64,000 bases of DNA from Paenibacillus sp. PvR098 (GCF_017833255.1 NZ_JAFIBU010000001.1:2843501-2907500), one strand, 5' to 3'. Counted from the first letter of the stretch, positions 7,627 through 16,582 are shown. The notes: generated by a model not told the origin, from the sequence alone. Program-made: numbers and translations.

Positions 7627-10600
7627 CTAACTCAAGATCTTAATCGCATTATCTTTGATCTGTGCAACCATCTCCACAAGACGCTTTTGCTTCGTGCCAT
7701 CAAACAGCTTGACAAAGCTCAGGGGTTTATCGAAAGGCGGCTTCGTTAGTTCCGATACATTATCGATATAGCCATTCTGCACGATATAATCAATAACCTT
7801 TTTCACAAATACGATTTGCGCCTGGCTTAAGGACTGATCATTAATAAATTCCGAGAACGCAACGGTCGCCGCTTCATACTCCAGCTTAGCGATTTTTCGC
7901 ACCAGTAAACCGAACGGTGTGTTCTGATACTCCCGTTGGTAATCTTCTGCTGTACCTAGCTCCCCAGTGAAAATCTTCTCTAAACTCTCATAATCGAGAG
8001 AGGTAAGAGGAATATTGTTCCGGAGCTTATGGATAGCCAAAGTGTCACGGTTTTTCTCAATATAACGGTTAACCTTCAGCTTATAATCCTCGAAGTCATA
8101 GGCTTGGTACATGGCCTTGCCTTCTTCAATCGTAAGAACTTCATCAGCAAGGTTCGTGTAGATCGGATTTCTGCCGCTTCCTTCATCTATAATGAACTTG
8201 ATAAGACTACGAAGCTCAATACGCACCTTTTCAAAATTCAGCAAATCCGAGCTCTGCCAGAACTCGTCCGTTCCAATAGTGCTGATCAGCTCCAGTTTCT
8301 CCTTGATCTGCGGGATCGTAGCACGCTGTAGTAGATTAGAAGATACTTCCATCAGCTGCTTTTTGGCTTTATTCATTTGTGCCGAACCCTCGATATGAGC
8401 GAGCATGAGTCCATACATGAAATTGTCAAAACGCTTAGCATACTCGTCCGTATCATCCATATAGACAATAGGCGCAAGATAGGCAATCAGGTTACTCTTA
8501 TCTACATCCGACAGACTGACGAAAGCAGTCTTATGTTTATATTTTTCCACATACTGCAGTTGCATCTTCACCGACACAAGCTCCGGATTAAGGAAGTTTA
8601 TCTGCTTGACGACTTTTTCTATCAGCTCTGTACGAATCGCTTGATAGGGCTCATTGATATACACAGACTGTTGTGTATGATGAATCAACCGAACCCGCTT
8701 GGCGAAGATCGCTTCCGACAGGCTCTGCGTTTCACTGCCCTGTAATCCTTCCTGATGTTGACGGAAAAATTCGAAATTCCCTAGATAATCGAAAATAACA
8801 AACTGGGTCTTATCCTCTCCCTCTCCGAACAGGTTCTTACGCAGCCGTGTCCCGCGGCCAATCATCTGCCAGAATTTTGTCTTGGAGCGAATCCGTTTGA
8901 AGAACACCAGATTGACAATCTCAGGCACGTCAATCCCCGTATCGAGCATATCCACAGATACAGCTATATGAGGCCCCTTGTCAGCAACCTTAAAGTCATC
9001 GATGATACTCTGCGCATAACTATCTTCCGAAATAATCCGCTTGGCGAAGCTGCCGTTATACTGCGGATACAGTTTATCGAAACGTTCAACAATGTATTGC
9101 GCGTGCTTTTTATTTTGGGCGAAAATGATTGTCTTACCTAACCTGTCACCGCCTGCCACCTTGATCCCCTTGGTCATTAAATCCTCTAGCACTCGATCCA
9201 CCGTAGCTTGGTTAAAAATAAATTCATTCACCGCAGGGGAGGGAATAAATTCAGGCATCTCACCGTCTTCATCGGTGAAATCTTCTTCATAACGGGCCTT
9301 ATCTTCTGGAGAAAGATCGTCGTAGGTAATACCTTTCTCCAGGAACTTCGTTGTGATCTCGATGTTATAGTAGGGCACTAGTACATGATCAATTTCTACG
9401 GCCGTTTCATACGCATATGCATAGGTCGGCACACCGCTCTCCATCTCGAAGAAATCGTAGGTATTGCGATCAACCTCCGTCTTCGGCGTCGCCGTCAATC
9501 CCACAATAAGGCCATCAAAATACTCAAATATCGTCCGATATTTCTTGAAAATACTTCTGTGCGCCTCATCCACCACAATCAAATCGAAATGTGCCGGCGT
9601 AAACAGACGCTTGCCATCGTCACTTTTAGTTTTATCAATAGCATTCAGCATTGTCGGATACGTTGAGAACACAATGCGAGCCGTCTTATCATCCTTATTG
9701 CTTAGCAAATTACAAAGCGACATATGGGGCAAGTAATTTTTGAAATCATCCTTAGCCTGCTTAACCAGTGCTGTTCTGTCTGCCAGAAACAACGTATTGG
9801 TTACATATCCCCCGCGGGACAGTACATCCGTCAAGCTGGATGCGGTTCTCGTCTTCCCTGTCCCTGTCGCCATCACGAGGAGTGCTCTTCGATGCCCAAT
9901 CGTTATGCTTTCACCTACCGCACGGATGGCTTCCTTCTGGTAGTAGCGGTCCGTGATTTTATCGTCAATAACGACTTCGTCTAATTCCTTACGTTCAGTA
10001 CGGCGATTCATCAGCTTTTCCAAGTCAGACTTTGAAAAGATACCGCTCACCTTGCGCTGTGGGGAGGTAACGTCATCCCATAGATTGGTTTCGAAGCCAT
10101 TCGTGGTGAACATCATCGGCCGTCTGCCGGTCATCTTCTCGAGACAGTCTGCATATAACTTCGCCTGATGAGTGCCGATCTTTGGGTCCTTCGAAGTACG
10201 CTTCGCTTCAATGATAGCAAGGGGCAAGCCATCTTTGCCATAAAGCACATAATCCGCATAGCCCTTCTCCTCATGATTAGGCATACCGTACAGCACTACT
10301 TCTTCCCTCACATCATCGCCAAATGTCCAGCCAAGTAGCTTTAAATCCACATCAATATATCTTTTACGCGTGTTAAATTCAGAAATATCCTCAGGGGTAA
10401 AATGCCGCTGCGCTTGATGCTGATCTTTGTCAGCTGTAAGACGGTCACTCATAGCTGCGATTTTGGCTCGAAGCGCCTCGATTTCGGAATCCTTCTGTTC
10501 GATTAAGCTATCCTTCTCTTTGATCTTAGCTTCGTCGAGGACAACCTTCTCAGAAGGGATATTCGTTTCAAAGAAGGATCGTTCTTCGTAGCTCGCGCCA

Positions 10601-10977
10601 TAGCAATAGTCGATCCATTGCACGAATTCAAAAAGGGCAGATAGCGACAAAACAGCATCACCACGGCTGATCGCTTTGTCCGTATGTACCGCAAGGTTAC
10701 CTAACTTAATGATATAAGGCAGCTTCCCCCAGGTCTGGTTCTCCATAGCGAATCTGAAAGATGGTTCATGAATCAATGACTGCAAATTGTCCTTATAGGG
10801 CATCGTGATCGTATTATCAGCGGCGTATACCCATTTTACTGCAAGCTCAAAAGCCTTTCGGCTTCCCACCGCCGCCATGGCAGGAGAGGTCGCAAGCACC
10901 CGCTCCGCTTCGATACAAGCAGTAGCAAACAACACGTATTCCGTTTGTCCCTGTAAGAATTCAAAGTTGGAAGTCAT
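7627..10977 (-). CDS. hsdR: Type I restriction enzyme, R subunit
   Basis: HsdR cuts and translocates DNA in the HsdR2M2S1 complex. An N-terminal DUF4145-like domain (about 20-130) is followed by a coiled segment. Then comes the PD-(D/E)xK nuclease core (ADYVLYGKDGLPLAIIEAKR, near 240-260), and an SF2 motor with ATGTGKTRTA, VVDEAHRS and GLTATPK. A conserved RGTRLR motif VI and a helical C-terminus complete the protein. ATG 10977 is preferred because AGGTG lies 6 bases upstream; GTG 10986 is the alternative. At 1116 residues it has normal length and all motifs. It lies 33 bp after hsdS in an hsdM-hsdS-hsdR order. Composition is clearly more GC-rich than the 777-7062 genes, so this module has a separate origin within the element. 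Confidence 0.93.
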   Translation of the reverse strand: MTSNFEFLQGQTEYVLFATACIEAERVLATSPAMAAVGSRKAFELAVKWVYAADNTITMPYKDNLQSLIHEPSFRFAMENQTWGKLPYIIKLGNLAVHTDKAISRGDAVLSLSALFEFVQWIDYCYGASYEERSFFETNIPSEKVVLDEAKIKEKDSLIEQKDSEIEALRAKIAAMSDRLTADKDQHQAQRHFTPEDISEFNTRKRYIDVDLKLLGWTFGDDVREEVVLYGMPNHEEKGYADYVLYGKDGLPLAIIEAKRTSKDPKIGTHQAKLYADCLEKMTGRRPMMFTTNGFETNLWDDVTSPQRKVSGIFSKSDLEKLMNRRTERKELDEVVIDDKITDRYYQKEAIRAVGESITIGHRRALLVMATGTGKTRTASSLTDVLSRGGYVTNTLFLADRTALVKQAKDDFKNYLPHMSLCNLLSNKDDKTARIVFSTYPTMLNAIDKTKSDDGKRLFTPAHFDLIVVDEAHRSIFKKYRTIFEYFDGLIVGLTATPKTEVDRNTYDFFEMESGVPTYAYAYETAVEIDHVLVPYYNIEITTKFLEKGITYDDLSPEDKARYEEDFTDEDGEMPEFIPSPAVNEFIFNQATVDRVLEDLMTKGIKVAGGDRLGKTIIFAQNKKHAQYIVERFDKLYPQYNGSFAKRIISEDSYAQSIIDDFKVADKGPHIAVSVDMLDTGIDVPEIVNLVFFKRIRSKTKFWQMIGRGTRLRKNLFGEGEDKTQFVIFDYLGNFEFFRQHQEGLQGSETQSLSEAIFAKRVRLIHHTQQSVYINEPYQAIRTELIEKVVKQINFLNPELVSVKMQLQYVEKYKHKTAFVSLSDVDKSNLIAYLAPIVYMDDTDEYAKRFDNFMYGLMLAHIEGSAQMNKAKKQLMEVSSNLLQRATIPQIKEKLELISTIGTDEFWQSSDLLNFEKVRIELRSLIKFIIDEGSGRNPIYTNLADEVLTIEEGKAMYQAYDFEDYKLKVNRYIEKNRDTLAIHKLRNNIPLTSLDYESLEKIFTGELGTAEDYQREYQNTPFGLLVRKIAKLEYEAATVAFSEFINDQSLSQAQIVFVKKVIDYIVQNGYIDNVSELTKPPFDKPLSFVKLFDGTKQKRLVEMVAQIKDNAIKILS

Positions 10978-11009
10978 TGGATTCACCTCACTTGTAGAAT
11001 AGGAGCTCG

Positions 11010-12197
11010 TTACTCGAAATACTCGCTCATCAAGCTGTCGAACAGATATTGCGTTTCGTCGATTGCTTTTTTGACGAGGGCTTTTTGTTCTTCGATTTTG
11101 GTGACCATGGTGGCAAATTGGTTTTGGAGAGAAAGAGGTGGTAATCTAAACGGAACACTTCGAATCGCATCCTTAGTAATCGTTTTCGTAACAGCACCAC
11201 GAACTCTATCCAATATGTTTTTTTCGCTAAATTCTGTATTTAAATAGCGGTATACGTACATGACATTAGTATTATCGTTAAATCTTAACAAAAACTGGTT
11301 CATCGCCAATGATACTGGTCTATTTAAATACGGCACCAAATAAACTTTTCCAGCACTTCCTATTTTGTTAATAATAATGTCCCCACCATATACTTTTGAC
11401 TTTTCAAGATATTCATAGGCTTCTCTAGTGATGTATTTAACATTATCTAGATAATTTTCATTTTCCAAGTCCGTAGTTCTTATCATATAAGCATAGTTTG
11501 GTTCATTCAACAATTCCACATTGTCTCTTAATTTTTCATAACTTCCATTCGCGTGATAATCCGTTAGGACAGTAATTAAATCCCCTACCGTAACAGTTTC
11601 CCAACCCTTATCATTCACAGTAGGATCACCAAACATATCATAAAAGGTAGATTTGATAAGGTTGTCCAACTCAGCAAGCTGCTGTTTGCGCATGGCAAGC
11701 AGTTCTGCGACGGTGTCTAATATTTTGGCGATTTGTTTTTGTGTTTCTAGTGGCGGGAGTGGTATCTCTATATTTGAAAAGTTAGTTTTATTAACTATTG
11801 GTACAATTGCCGCATTAGCAATACTCTGAATTTCTTTTTTCTTACTAAACATGCAGTATGCTAAGTACTGGCTATCAACCTTTTTAACATCAGGAATTAT
11901 TGCATTAATTTGTTGGTTACATGAGCTTTCTTTTAAGGTGATTCCAACTTTACCAATTGTTCCAATACAAGTAACGAGTACGCTTCCTTTTGGTAGCATT
12001 CGGAGTTTAGTTTTTGCTAATTCTGATACATAGTTCGTAGCATCATCCAAATAGGTAACTTTTGTTTCTGGCAAATCATTTGGCTTATAAAATGCAATAT
12101 CATTATTACTGTAATATTCAATGTTATTTGTGGAAGGGGTGTTTCCAGTCACTATTTTTCCGACATCACCTAACTTTACTGAATCCCACTTACTCAC
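11010..12197 (-). CDS. hsdS: Type I restriction-modification specificity subunit
   Basis: HsdS recognises the bipartite target for both methylation and restriction. Two target-recognition domains are visible. The first covers about 1-150; a conserved spacer follows (PLPPLETQKQIAKILD… then a long helix with STFYDMFGDP); the second covers about 200-350 and ends with a second spacer helix (RLPPLSLQNQFA…). The GTG start at 12197 follows GAGGGGG at 7 bases and overlaps the end of hsdM by 8 bp, indicating coupled translation. The recognition domains are more AT-rich than hsdM and hsdR, typical of HsdS diversification. Recognition sequence cannot be predicted. Confidence 0.92.
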   Translation of the reverse strand: MSKWDSVKLGDVGKIVTGNTPSTNNIEYYSNNDIAFYKPNDLPETKVTYLDDATNYVSELAKTKLRMLPKGSVLVTCIGTIGKVGITLKESSCNQQINAIIPDVKKVDSQYLAYCMFSKKKEIQSIANAAIVPIVNKTNFSNIEIPLPPLETQKQIAKILDTVAELLAMRKQQLAELDNLIKSTFYDMFGDPTVNDKGWETVTVGDLITVLTDYHANGSYEKLRDNVELLNEPNYAYMIRTTDLENENYLDNVKYITREAYEYLEKSKVYGGDIIINKIGSAGKVYLVPYLNRPVSLAMNQFLLRFNDNTNVMYVYRYLNTEFSEKNILDRVRGAVTKTITKDAIRSVPFRLPPLSLQNQFATMVTKIEEQKALVKKAIDETQYLFDSLMSEYFE

Positions 12198-13659
12198 CCA
12201 AAAGCCCCCTCAATTCCTCCATTTTGGCAGATATATCAAGGTTCAACCCATCAAGACGAGAAATGATCAATTCTGGCTTATCGTACTCGACTTTTTCATA
12301 AACCACTTCTTTATATTTGTTAATCGACAAATCATACTCATTCGCCTCAATCGCAGCCTTATCCACCAAGAAGCTAGCCTCAGTTGGCTTGCGATCCACT
12401 TCACCCTCAAGGTTATGGAAACGAGCAAGAATATCGGGAATATCATTTGCTTCAACTGGGGAACGCTTATCATCTAACGAAAAGCCATCGGCTTTCATAT
12501 CATAGAACCAGACCTTATCCGTCCCACCTGCACCCGTTTTGGTAAAAATAAGAACAGCCGTGCTCACACCGGCATATGGCTTAAACACACCGCTCGGCAT
12601 GGAGATGACCGCCTGCAGTTGATGATTCTCTACCAGCTCTTTGCGCAAGGATTTGTGTGCCTTCGTAGAACCAAATAATACACCATCCGGAACGATACAA
12701 GCACAGCGTCCACCTTTACGGAGAATTCGTAAGAAGAGTGCCACGAACAAAAGCTCCGTCTTTTTGGTATCGCATACTGTCTTCAGGTTATCATTGATAC
12801 TCTCGGCGTCAACAGTCCCGGTAAACGGTGGATTTGCAAGAACAATATCATACGCGGAAGCAATGCTGTTCTGCTTGGAAACACTGTCCACATAATCGAT
12901 ATGCGGCTGGTTAATAGAATGAAGCATCATATTCATTGCAGATAAGCGCAGCATCGTTCGATCCGTATCAAATCCTGAGAACATCTCCCCAGCAAAATGC
13001 TCCCACTGCTCGCTAGTCATCTCAGCCTCGAAATTCTCGCGGATATATTCCGAGGACGATACCAGAAAGCCCGCTGTACCGCACGCTGGGTCACAAATCT
13101 TATCGTTAGGTGTAGGAGCAAGCAAACGCACCATCATATCGCGAATATGCTTCGGCGTTCTGAATTGGCCGTTCTGTCCTGCGGAAGCCAACTTTCCTAG
13201 CATATACTCGTAAAGGTCACCCTGCATGTCCAAGTCTTTAATATCGTGTTCATACAGTTCGTCTAGGCCTGTTATCATCTTTTGCAATACCTGAGGAGTT
13301 GGCACTAGGAACATCGCATCCTGCATATAACGCGAGAAGGCTGTCGTATTCGCACCATTCATTTCTTTAATGAACGGGAACACCTTCGTGCCGACAATTT
13401 CATAGATAACACGGGAATCTTTCGTTTTAAATTTACTCCAACGCATGTTCTGTCCCTGTTCGTCCTGTGGGAAAATCTTCGGCATCGCTTCGCCGCTCAA
13501 TGCCTCGAAGCTCTCATTTTCCAGCTCTTTCTCATCCAGGGATCGAATGAACATCAAATAAGTAAGCTGCTCTATAACCGTTAAAGGGTTGCTAATTCCG
13601 CCCGCCCATATATCCGTCCATATTTTGTAAATCTTATTACGAACTTCTCCTGTTAGCAT
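12190..13659 (-). CDS. hsdM: Type I restriction-modification DNA methyltransferase subunit (N6-adenine)
   Basis: This is the modification subunit, which methylates adenine in the HsdS target. The N-terminal helical domain is followed by SAM motif I (CDPACGTAGFL, about residue 190) and catalytic motif IV (ANPPF, about 275). Length 489 residues is normal. It is the first gene of hsdMSR, with an ATG at 13659 and an upstream 280-bp gap that should hold the promoter. Confidence 0.94.
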   Translation of the reverse strand: MLTGEVRNKIYKIWTDIWAGGISNPLTVIEQLTYLMFIRSLDEKELENESFEALSGEAMPKIFPQDEQGQNMRWSKFKTKDSRVIYEIVGTKVFPFIKEMNGANTTAFSRYMQDAMFLVPTPQVLQKMITGLDELYEHDIKDLDMQGDLYEYMLGKLASAGQNGQFRTPKHIRDMMVRLLAPTPNDKICDPACGTAGFLVSSSEYIRENFEAEMTSEQWEHFAGEMFSGFDTDRTMLRLSAMNMMLHSINQPHIDYVDSVSKQNSIASAYDIVLANPPFTGTVDAESINDNLKTVCDTKKTELLFVALFLRILRKGGRCACIVPDGVLFGSTKAHKSLRKELVENHQLQAVISMPSGVFKPYAGVSTAVLIFTKTGAGGTDKVWFYDMKADGFSLDDKRSPVEANDIPDILARFHNLEGEVDRKPTEASFLVDKAAIEANEYDLSINKYKEVVYEKVEYDKPELIISRLDGLNLDISAKMEELRGLLGE

Positions 13660-13941
13660 GGTACTGCTCCTATCTGTAGCTTATTAGTTCTATAGACTTA
13701 TTCCATAATTAAAGAGAAAATCCCTTCATTCGACAGGGATTTCCATAAATTATATACCACTTAGCTGTTACTAGTCTGTCAGCAAGCATATGCTCGAATA
13801 AAGAATCTCTGACCTCTACTATGAATAATGATGGAATGCACAAAACAGCACTAAATTACTTCTTATAATGACACTCAGTAACAAAAAATCTTCAAATTAA
13901 TAAATTTAGTAAATGTCATTTACCAACAATATAAAAGTCGC
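13660..13941. promoter_or_regulatory. Intergenic region upstream of hsdM with a hairpin at 13718-13742
   Basis: The stem AAATCCCT/AGGGATTT is followed on the minus strand by TCTCTTT, so it may be a weak terminator for the XRE gene placed before the hsdM promoter. No clear -35/-10 pair stands out. The remaining bases are AT-rich, with nothing else visible. Confidence 0.35.
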
Positions 13942-14289
13942 TTAATATCGATTTAATTTTAACTTTATGAAATCAATAATTTCATCTTGATCATTAGTTT
14001 TTAACTTATCAAAATGCAGTAATACGTTAGCCTCTTTTTCATTAACTTCCCTGATTCCGAAAGCTTTACCTCCAGCACTCTTCGTTCCAATAAGAATCCA
14101 TTCAACATCCGCCTCGAATCCTTCAACAATTGCGAGAATAGTATCAACCGATGGCTTATATTTATCTTGTTCTAACTCGCTAAGTGTAGCCTGCGAAATT
14201 CCAATTCGATTAGAGAAATCAACTTGATTTATCTTATTCAGTTTTCTAATCATTTTTATACGACTGCCTATTGTTTCGATATGTATCAC
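13942..14289 (-). CDS. XRE-family transcriptional regulator of the element
   Basis: About 112-115 residues: an N-terminal lambda-repressor-like HTH (NQVDFSNRIGISQATLSELE) and a short C-terminal region. It is paralogous to the broken XRE at 168-374, and both sit at the glmS-proximal end of their element. The start is odd. The open frame begins at GTG 14289, which overlaps the AAGGAG site. The codon at the ideal 8-base spacing and at the position matching the paralogue's ATG is ATC (14278-14280). Either GTG is used with poor spacing, or a non-standard start is used, or the original ATG was lost. It may control the R-M genes or the element; target unknown. Confidence 0.75.
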   Translation of the reverse strand: MIHIETIGSRIKMIRKLNKINQVDFSNRIGISQATLSELEQDKYKPSVDTILAIVEGFEADVEWILIGTKSAGGKAFGIREVNEKEANVLLHFDKLKTNDQDEIIDFIKLKLNRY

Positions 14290-14302
14290 TCCTTAAAAAA
14301 AT

Positions 14303-14334
14303 AGTCCCGATGAATGATAAAACTCATCGGGACT
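14303..14334 (-). terminator. Rho-independent terminator inside the element's right end
   Basis: Perfect 11-bp stem (AGTCCCGATGA/TCATCGGGACT) with a 10-base loop, followed on the minus strand by ATTTTTTT. It would stop glmS transcripts from running into the XRE gene and the rest of the element. Confidence 0.8.
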
Positions 14335-14340
14335 GACTTA

Positions 14341-14426
14341 TTTCACGACATCTTTTACTGGTTCACGACTTTCTTTACTGGTTCACGACTTTTTTTACTG
14401 GTTCACGACTTTTTTATCACTGGACA
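14341..14426. repeat. Right end of the Tn7-like element with four overlapping 20-bp repeats
   Basis: The unit TTTACTGGTTCACGACT recurs at exactly 20-bp period (14354-14370, 14374-14390, 14394-14410), with a fourth, degenerate copy at 14341-14350. The terminus TGTCCAGTG (minus strand) is at 14426. Close-packed repeats at the glmS-proximal end match the Tn7 right end, where TnsB sites overlap. Confidence 0.78.
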
Positions 14427-14431
14427 ATGAA
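14427..14431. repeat. Right target-site duplication ATGAA
   Basis: Identical to 468-472 and directly adjacent to the right terminus. It lies 20-24 bp past the glmS stop codon (14451-14453). Confidence 0.75.
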
Positions 14432-14450
14432 TGCTAAGAGCTCTCTTCTC

Positions 14451-16280
14451 CTACTCCACAGTTACGCTCTTCGCTAAATTCCGTGGCTTGTCGACATCGT
14501 TGCCGCGAGCGAGTGAAGCGTAGTAGCTCAGCAGCTGTAGCGGCACAACAGACAGCGCCGGGGTCAGCAGAGGCAGCGTTGCAGGAATCGCGAACACTTC
14601 ATCTACAGCCTTGGTGAGCTCGCTGTGACCTTCTGAATGAATACCGAAGACGTGCGCGCCACGTGCTGTAACTTCCTTAATGTTGCTGACCGTTTTCTCG
14701 AACAGTTCCTCTTGTGTCGCCAGAGCGATGACCGGGATGCCTTCTTCAATCAGGGCCAGCGTTCCGTGCTTCAGCTCTCCGGCTGCATAAGCCTCAGAGT
14801 GAATATACGAAATCTCCTTTAACTTCAAAGAGCCTTCCAAAGCTACAGCATAATCCAGGCCACGGCCGATGAAGAACAGGTTATCATGTGTGGAGATTTG
14901 CTCCGCCACATTCTTGATCGTCTCCGATTGTGCGAGGATACGCTCCACCTTCTCAGGCAGCTCTTGCAATCCGGCGATCACTTCGGCGATATACGCATCA
15001 TCTTGCGAGCCCAACGTTTGAGCTAGGTACAATCCGAGCAGGTAGAAAGCGATCAGCTGCGACGTATAAGCTTTGGTCGAAGCGACGGCGATCTCTGGAC
15101 CTGCCCAGGTCGTGATCACATCATCCGCTTCGCGGGCAACCGAGCTGCCCACTACGTTCGTGATGGCCACAACGCGCGCACCGCAGCGCTTCGCCTCACG
15201 AAGTGCTGCGAGCGTGTCGGCCGTTTCACCGGATTGGCTTACAACGATCACCAGCGTTTCCGGAGTAATGATCGGAGCACGGTAACGATACTCGGAGGCT
15301 ACATCCGTTTCTACCGGGATGCGCGCCAGTTTCTCGATGACCGATTTACCGACAAGTCCCGCATGATATGCCGTTCCGCAGGCCACGATGTGCACATGAC
15401 GAATCGCCTTGATTTGCTCCGGCGTCATACCTACTTCGTTCAGAACGACCTTCTTACCGGATGCGTCCAATCTAGCTCCCATGGTGTCACGGTAAGCTTT
15501 AGGCTGCTCGTGGATCTCTTTTAACATAAAGTGATCATATCCGGCTTTTTCCGCCGTAATGATGTCCCAATCGACATGAAATAATTCCCGGGAAATAAAA
15601 TTCCCCTCAAGCGTCATTAATTCGACACCATCTCGTGTCAAAACCGCCATTTCACCATCGTTCAAAATATACACATTTCGCGTATATTCGAGAATGGCCG
15701 GAATGTCGGAGCCGATGAAGTTCTCGCCTTCTCCTACGCCTATAATGAGCGGACTGAAGAAACGAACCGCGACCAGCTTATCCGGTTCATACTCCGTCAA
15801 TACGCCGAGAGCAAAAGCACCTTTCATTCGCGTTATCGCTTTTTGTACCGCTTTGACGATGTCGCCATCATACAGGCTGGCAATCAGGTGAGAGATGACT
15901 TCCGTATCCGTTTCGGAAACGAACACATGACCCTGCTCCGTCAGCTCTTCTTTGAGAGACATGTAGTTCTCGATAATCCCGTTATGCACTACGGAAAACT
16001 TATGGGAGTTGTCCGTATGCGGATGCGAGTTTAGATCAGATGGCTTGCCATGAGTTGCCCAACGAGTATGTCCAATCCCGATCGTTCCGTGCAGCGGCGT
16101 TTCTCCGAGCTTGGATTCGAGATTGGCCAGGCGGCCCTTCGATTTTTTGACTTGGAGCCCATCCGTAGTATAGACGGCTACACCAGCCGAATCGTAACCG
16201 CGATACTCCAGCTTCTTTAATCCTTCAATCAATATATTTTGGGAATTACGATTCCCTACATAACCAACGATACCACACAT
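14451..16280 (-). CDS. glmS: Glutamine-fructose-6-phosphate aminotransferase
   Basis: GlmS makes glucosamine-6-phosphate from fructose-6-phosphate and glutamine, the first step of UDP-GlcNAc synthesis for the cell wall. At 609 residues it has the family's standard length. The N-terminal class II glutaminase begins MCGIVGYVG with catalytic Cys2 and contains GHTRWATHG. Two SIS isomerase domains follow (VACGTAYHAG, SQSGETADT, EISYIHSEAYAAGELKHG), and the C-terminus ends DKPRNLAKSVTVE. GGAGG lies upstream of ATG. It is controlled by a self-cleaving ribozyme in its 5' leader. Its 3' end is the conserved attTn7 attachment sequence, and a Tn7-like element sits immediately downstream. Confidence 0.98.
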   Translation of the reverse strand: MCGIVGYVGNRNSQNILIEGLKKLEYRGYDSAGVAVYTTDGLQVKKSKGRLANLESKLGETPLHGTIGIGHTRWATHGKPSDLNSHPHTDNSHKFSVVHNGIIENYMSLKEELTEQGHVFVSETDTEVISHLIASLYDGDIVKAVQKAITRMKGAFALGVLTEYEPDKLVAVRFFSPLIIGVGEGENFIGSDIPAILEYTRNVYILNDGEMAVLTRDGVELMTLEGNFISRELFHVDWDIITAEKAGYDHFMLKEIHEQPKAYRDTMGARLDASGKKVVLNEVGMTPEQIKAIRHVHIVACGTAYHAGLVGKSVIEKLARIPVETDVASEYRYRAPIITPETLVIVVSQSGETADTLAALREAKRCGARVVAITNVVGSSVAREADDVITTWAGPEIAVASTKAYTSQLIAFYLLGLYLAQTLGSQDDAYIAEVIAGLQELPEKVERILAQSETIKNVAEQISTHDNLFFIGRGLDYAVALEGSLKLKEISYIHSEAYAAGELKHGTLALIEEGIPVIALATQEELFEKTVSNIKEVTARGAHVFGIHSEGHSELTKAVDEVFAIPATLPLLTPALSVVPLQLLSYYASLARGNDVDKPRNLAKSVTVE

Positions 16281-16389
16281 ACTATAAGTTCCTCCTACGG
16301 ATATGAGACTTGCACATATTAAAATTCTCTTGATCCCGTCGAACTCTTGTCGGTCCGGTCGCCCAGACGTTTTGCACTTCGACTTTGCG

Positions 16390-16582
16390 GTATGGATCGT
16401 TCACCGGAAGGCCCCCGCCGAATGATTCGAACACCTTCACCTCGTCAACTGGACCTCCGCCCAATGCTTCCGTTATCTGCGTTGTCTAAGGAATGAACAC
16501 GTCCCGGTGCTATCTGAGACGACGATGACCGAATGCGCAGAAAAACTCGAAACATCTGAACAGCTGGTTCAGTTCTGGCGCT
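16390..16582 (-). ncRNA. glmS ribozyme-riboswitch (GlcN6P-activated)
   Basis: On the minus strand the leader contains the conserved 5' core AGCGCCAGAACT, with the cleavage site between A16582 and G16581. Further on it has AGTTGACGAGGTG, then TCGAA and TTCGGCGGGGGCC, all characteristic of the glmS ribozyme core. It cleaves its own mRNA when glucosamine-6-phosphate is bound, so it represses glmS. The 3' boundary is approximate. An open frame at 16282-16464 runs through the ribozyme and is not a gene. Confidence 0.92.

Larger units (their letters stand above)
473..14426. mobile_element. Cargo-only Tn7-like element inserted at attTn7 downstream of glmS, carrying a defence island
   Basis: The left terminus begins TGTCAGGTGTAAAAAAAC at 473 and the right terminus, on the minus strand, begins TGTCCAGTGATAAAAAAG at 14426. 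Both are flanked by the same 5-bp sequence ATGAA (468-472 and 14427-14431). The insertion centre is about 22 bp past the glmS stop codon, the position and orientation used by Tn7. The left end has three spaced copies of an A-tract plus TGGAACC repeat; the right end has four overlapping 20-bp repeats, as in Tn7. No tnsA-E homologue lies inside the 13.95 kb, so the element would need transposition proteins in trans. Cargo: TIR/AlbA_2 protein, GHKL ATPase, Gabija-like pair, type I R-M and an XRE regulator. Ends, duplication and position are seen directly; the Tn7-like assignment is inference from established Tn7 architecture. Confidence 0.82.

Noticed and set aside
14341..14410. Possible CRISPR array (20-bp periodic repeats)
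   Set aside because: There are no spacers of constant size; the units are contiguous and sit at a transposon end.
16282..16464. 60-codon open frame upstream of glmS
   Set aside because: It runs through the glmS ribozyme; conserved RNA core explains the sequence.
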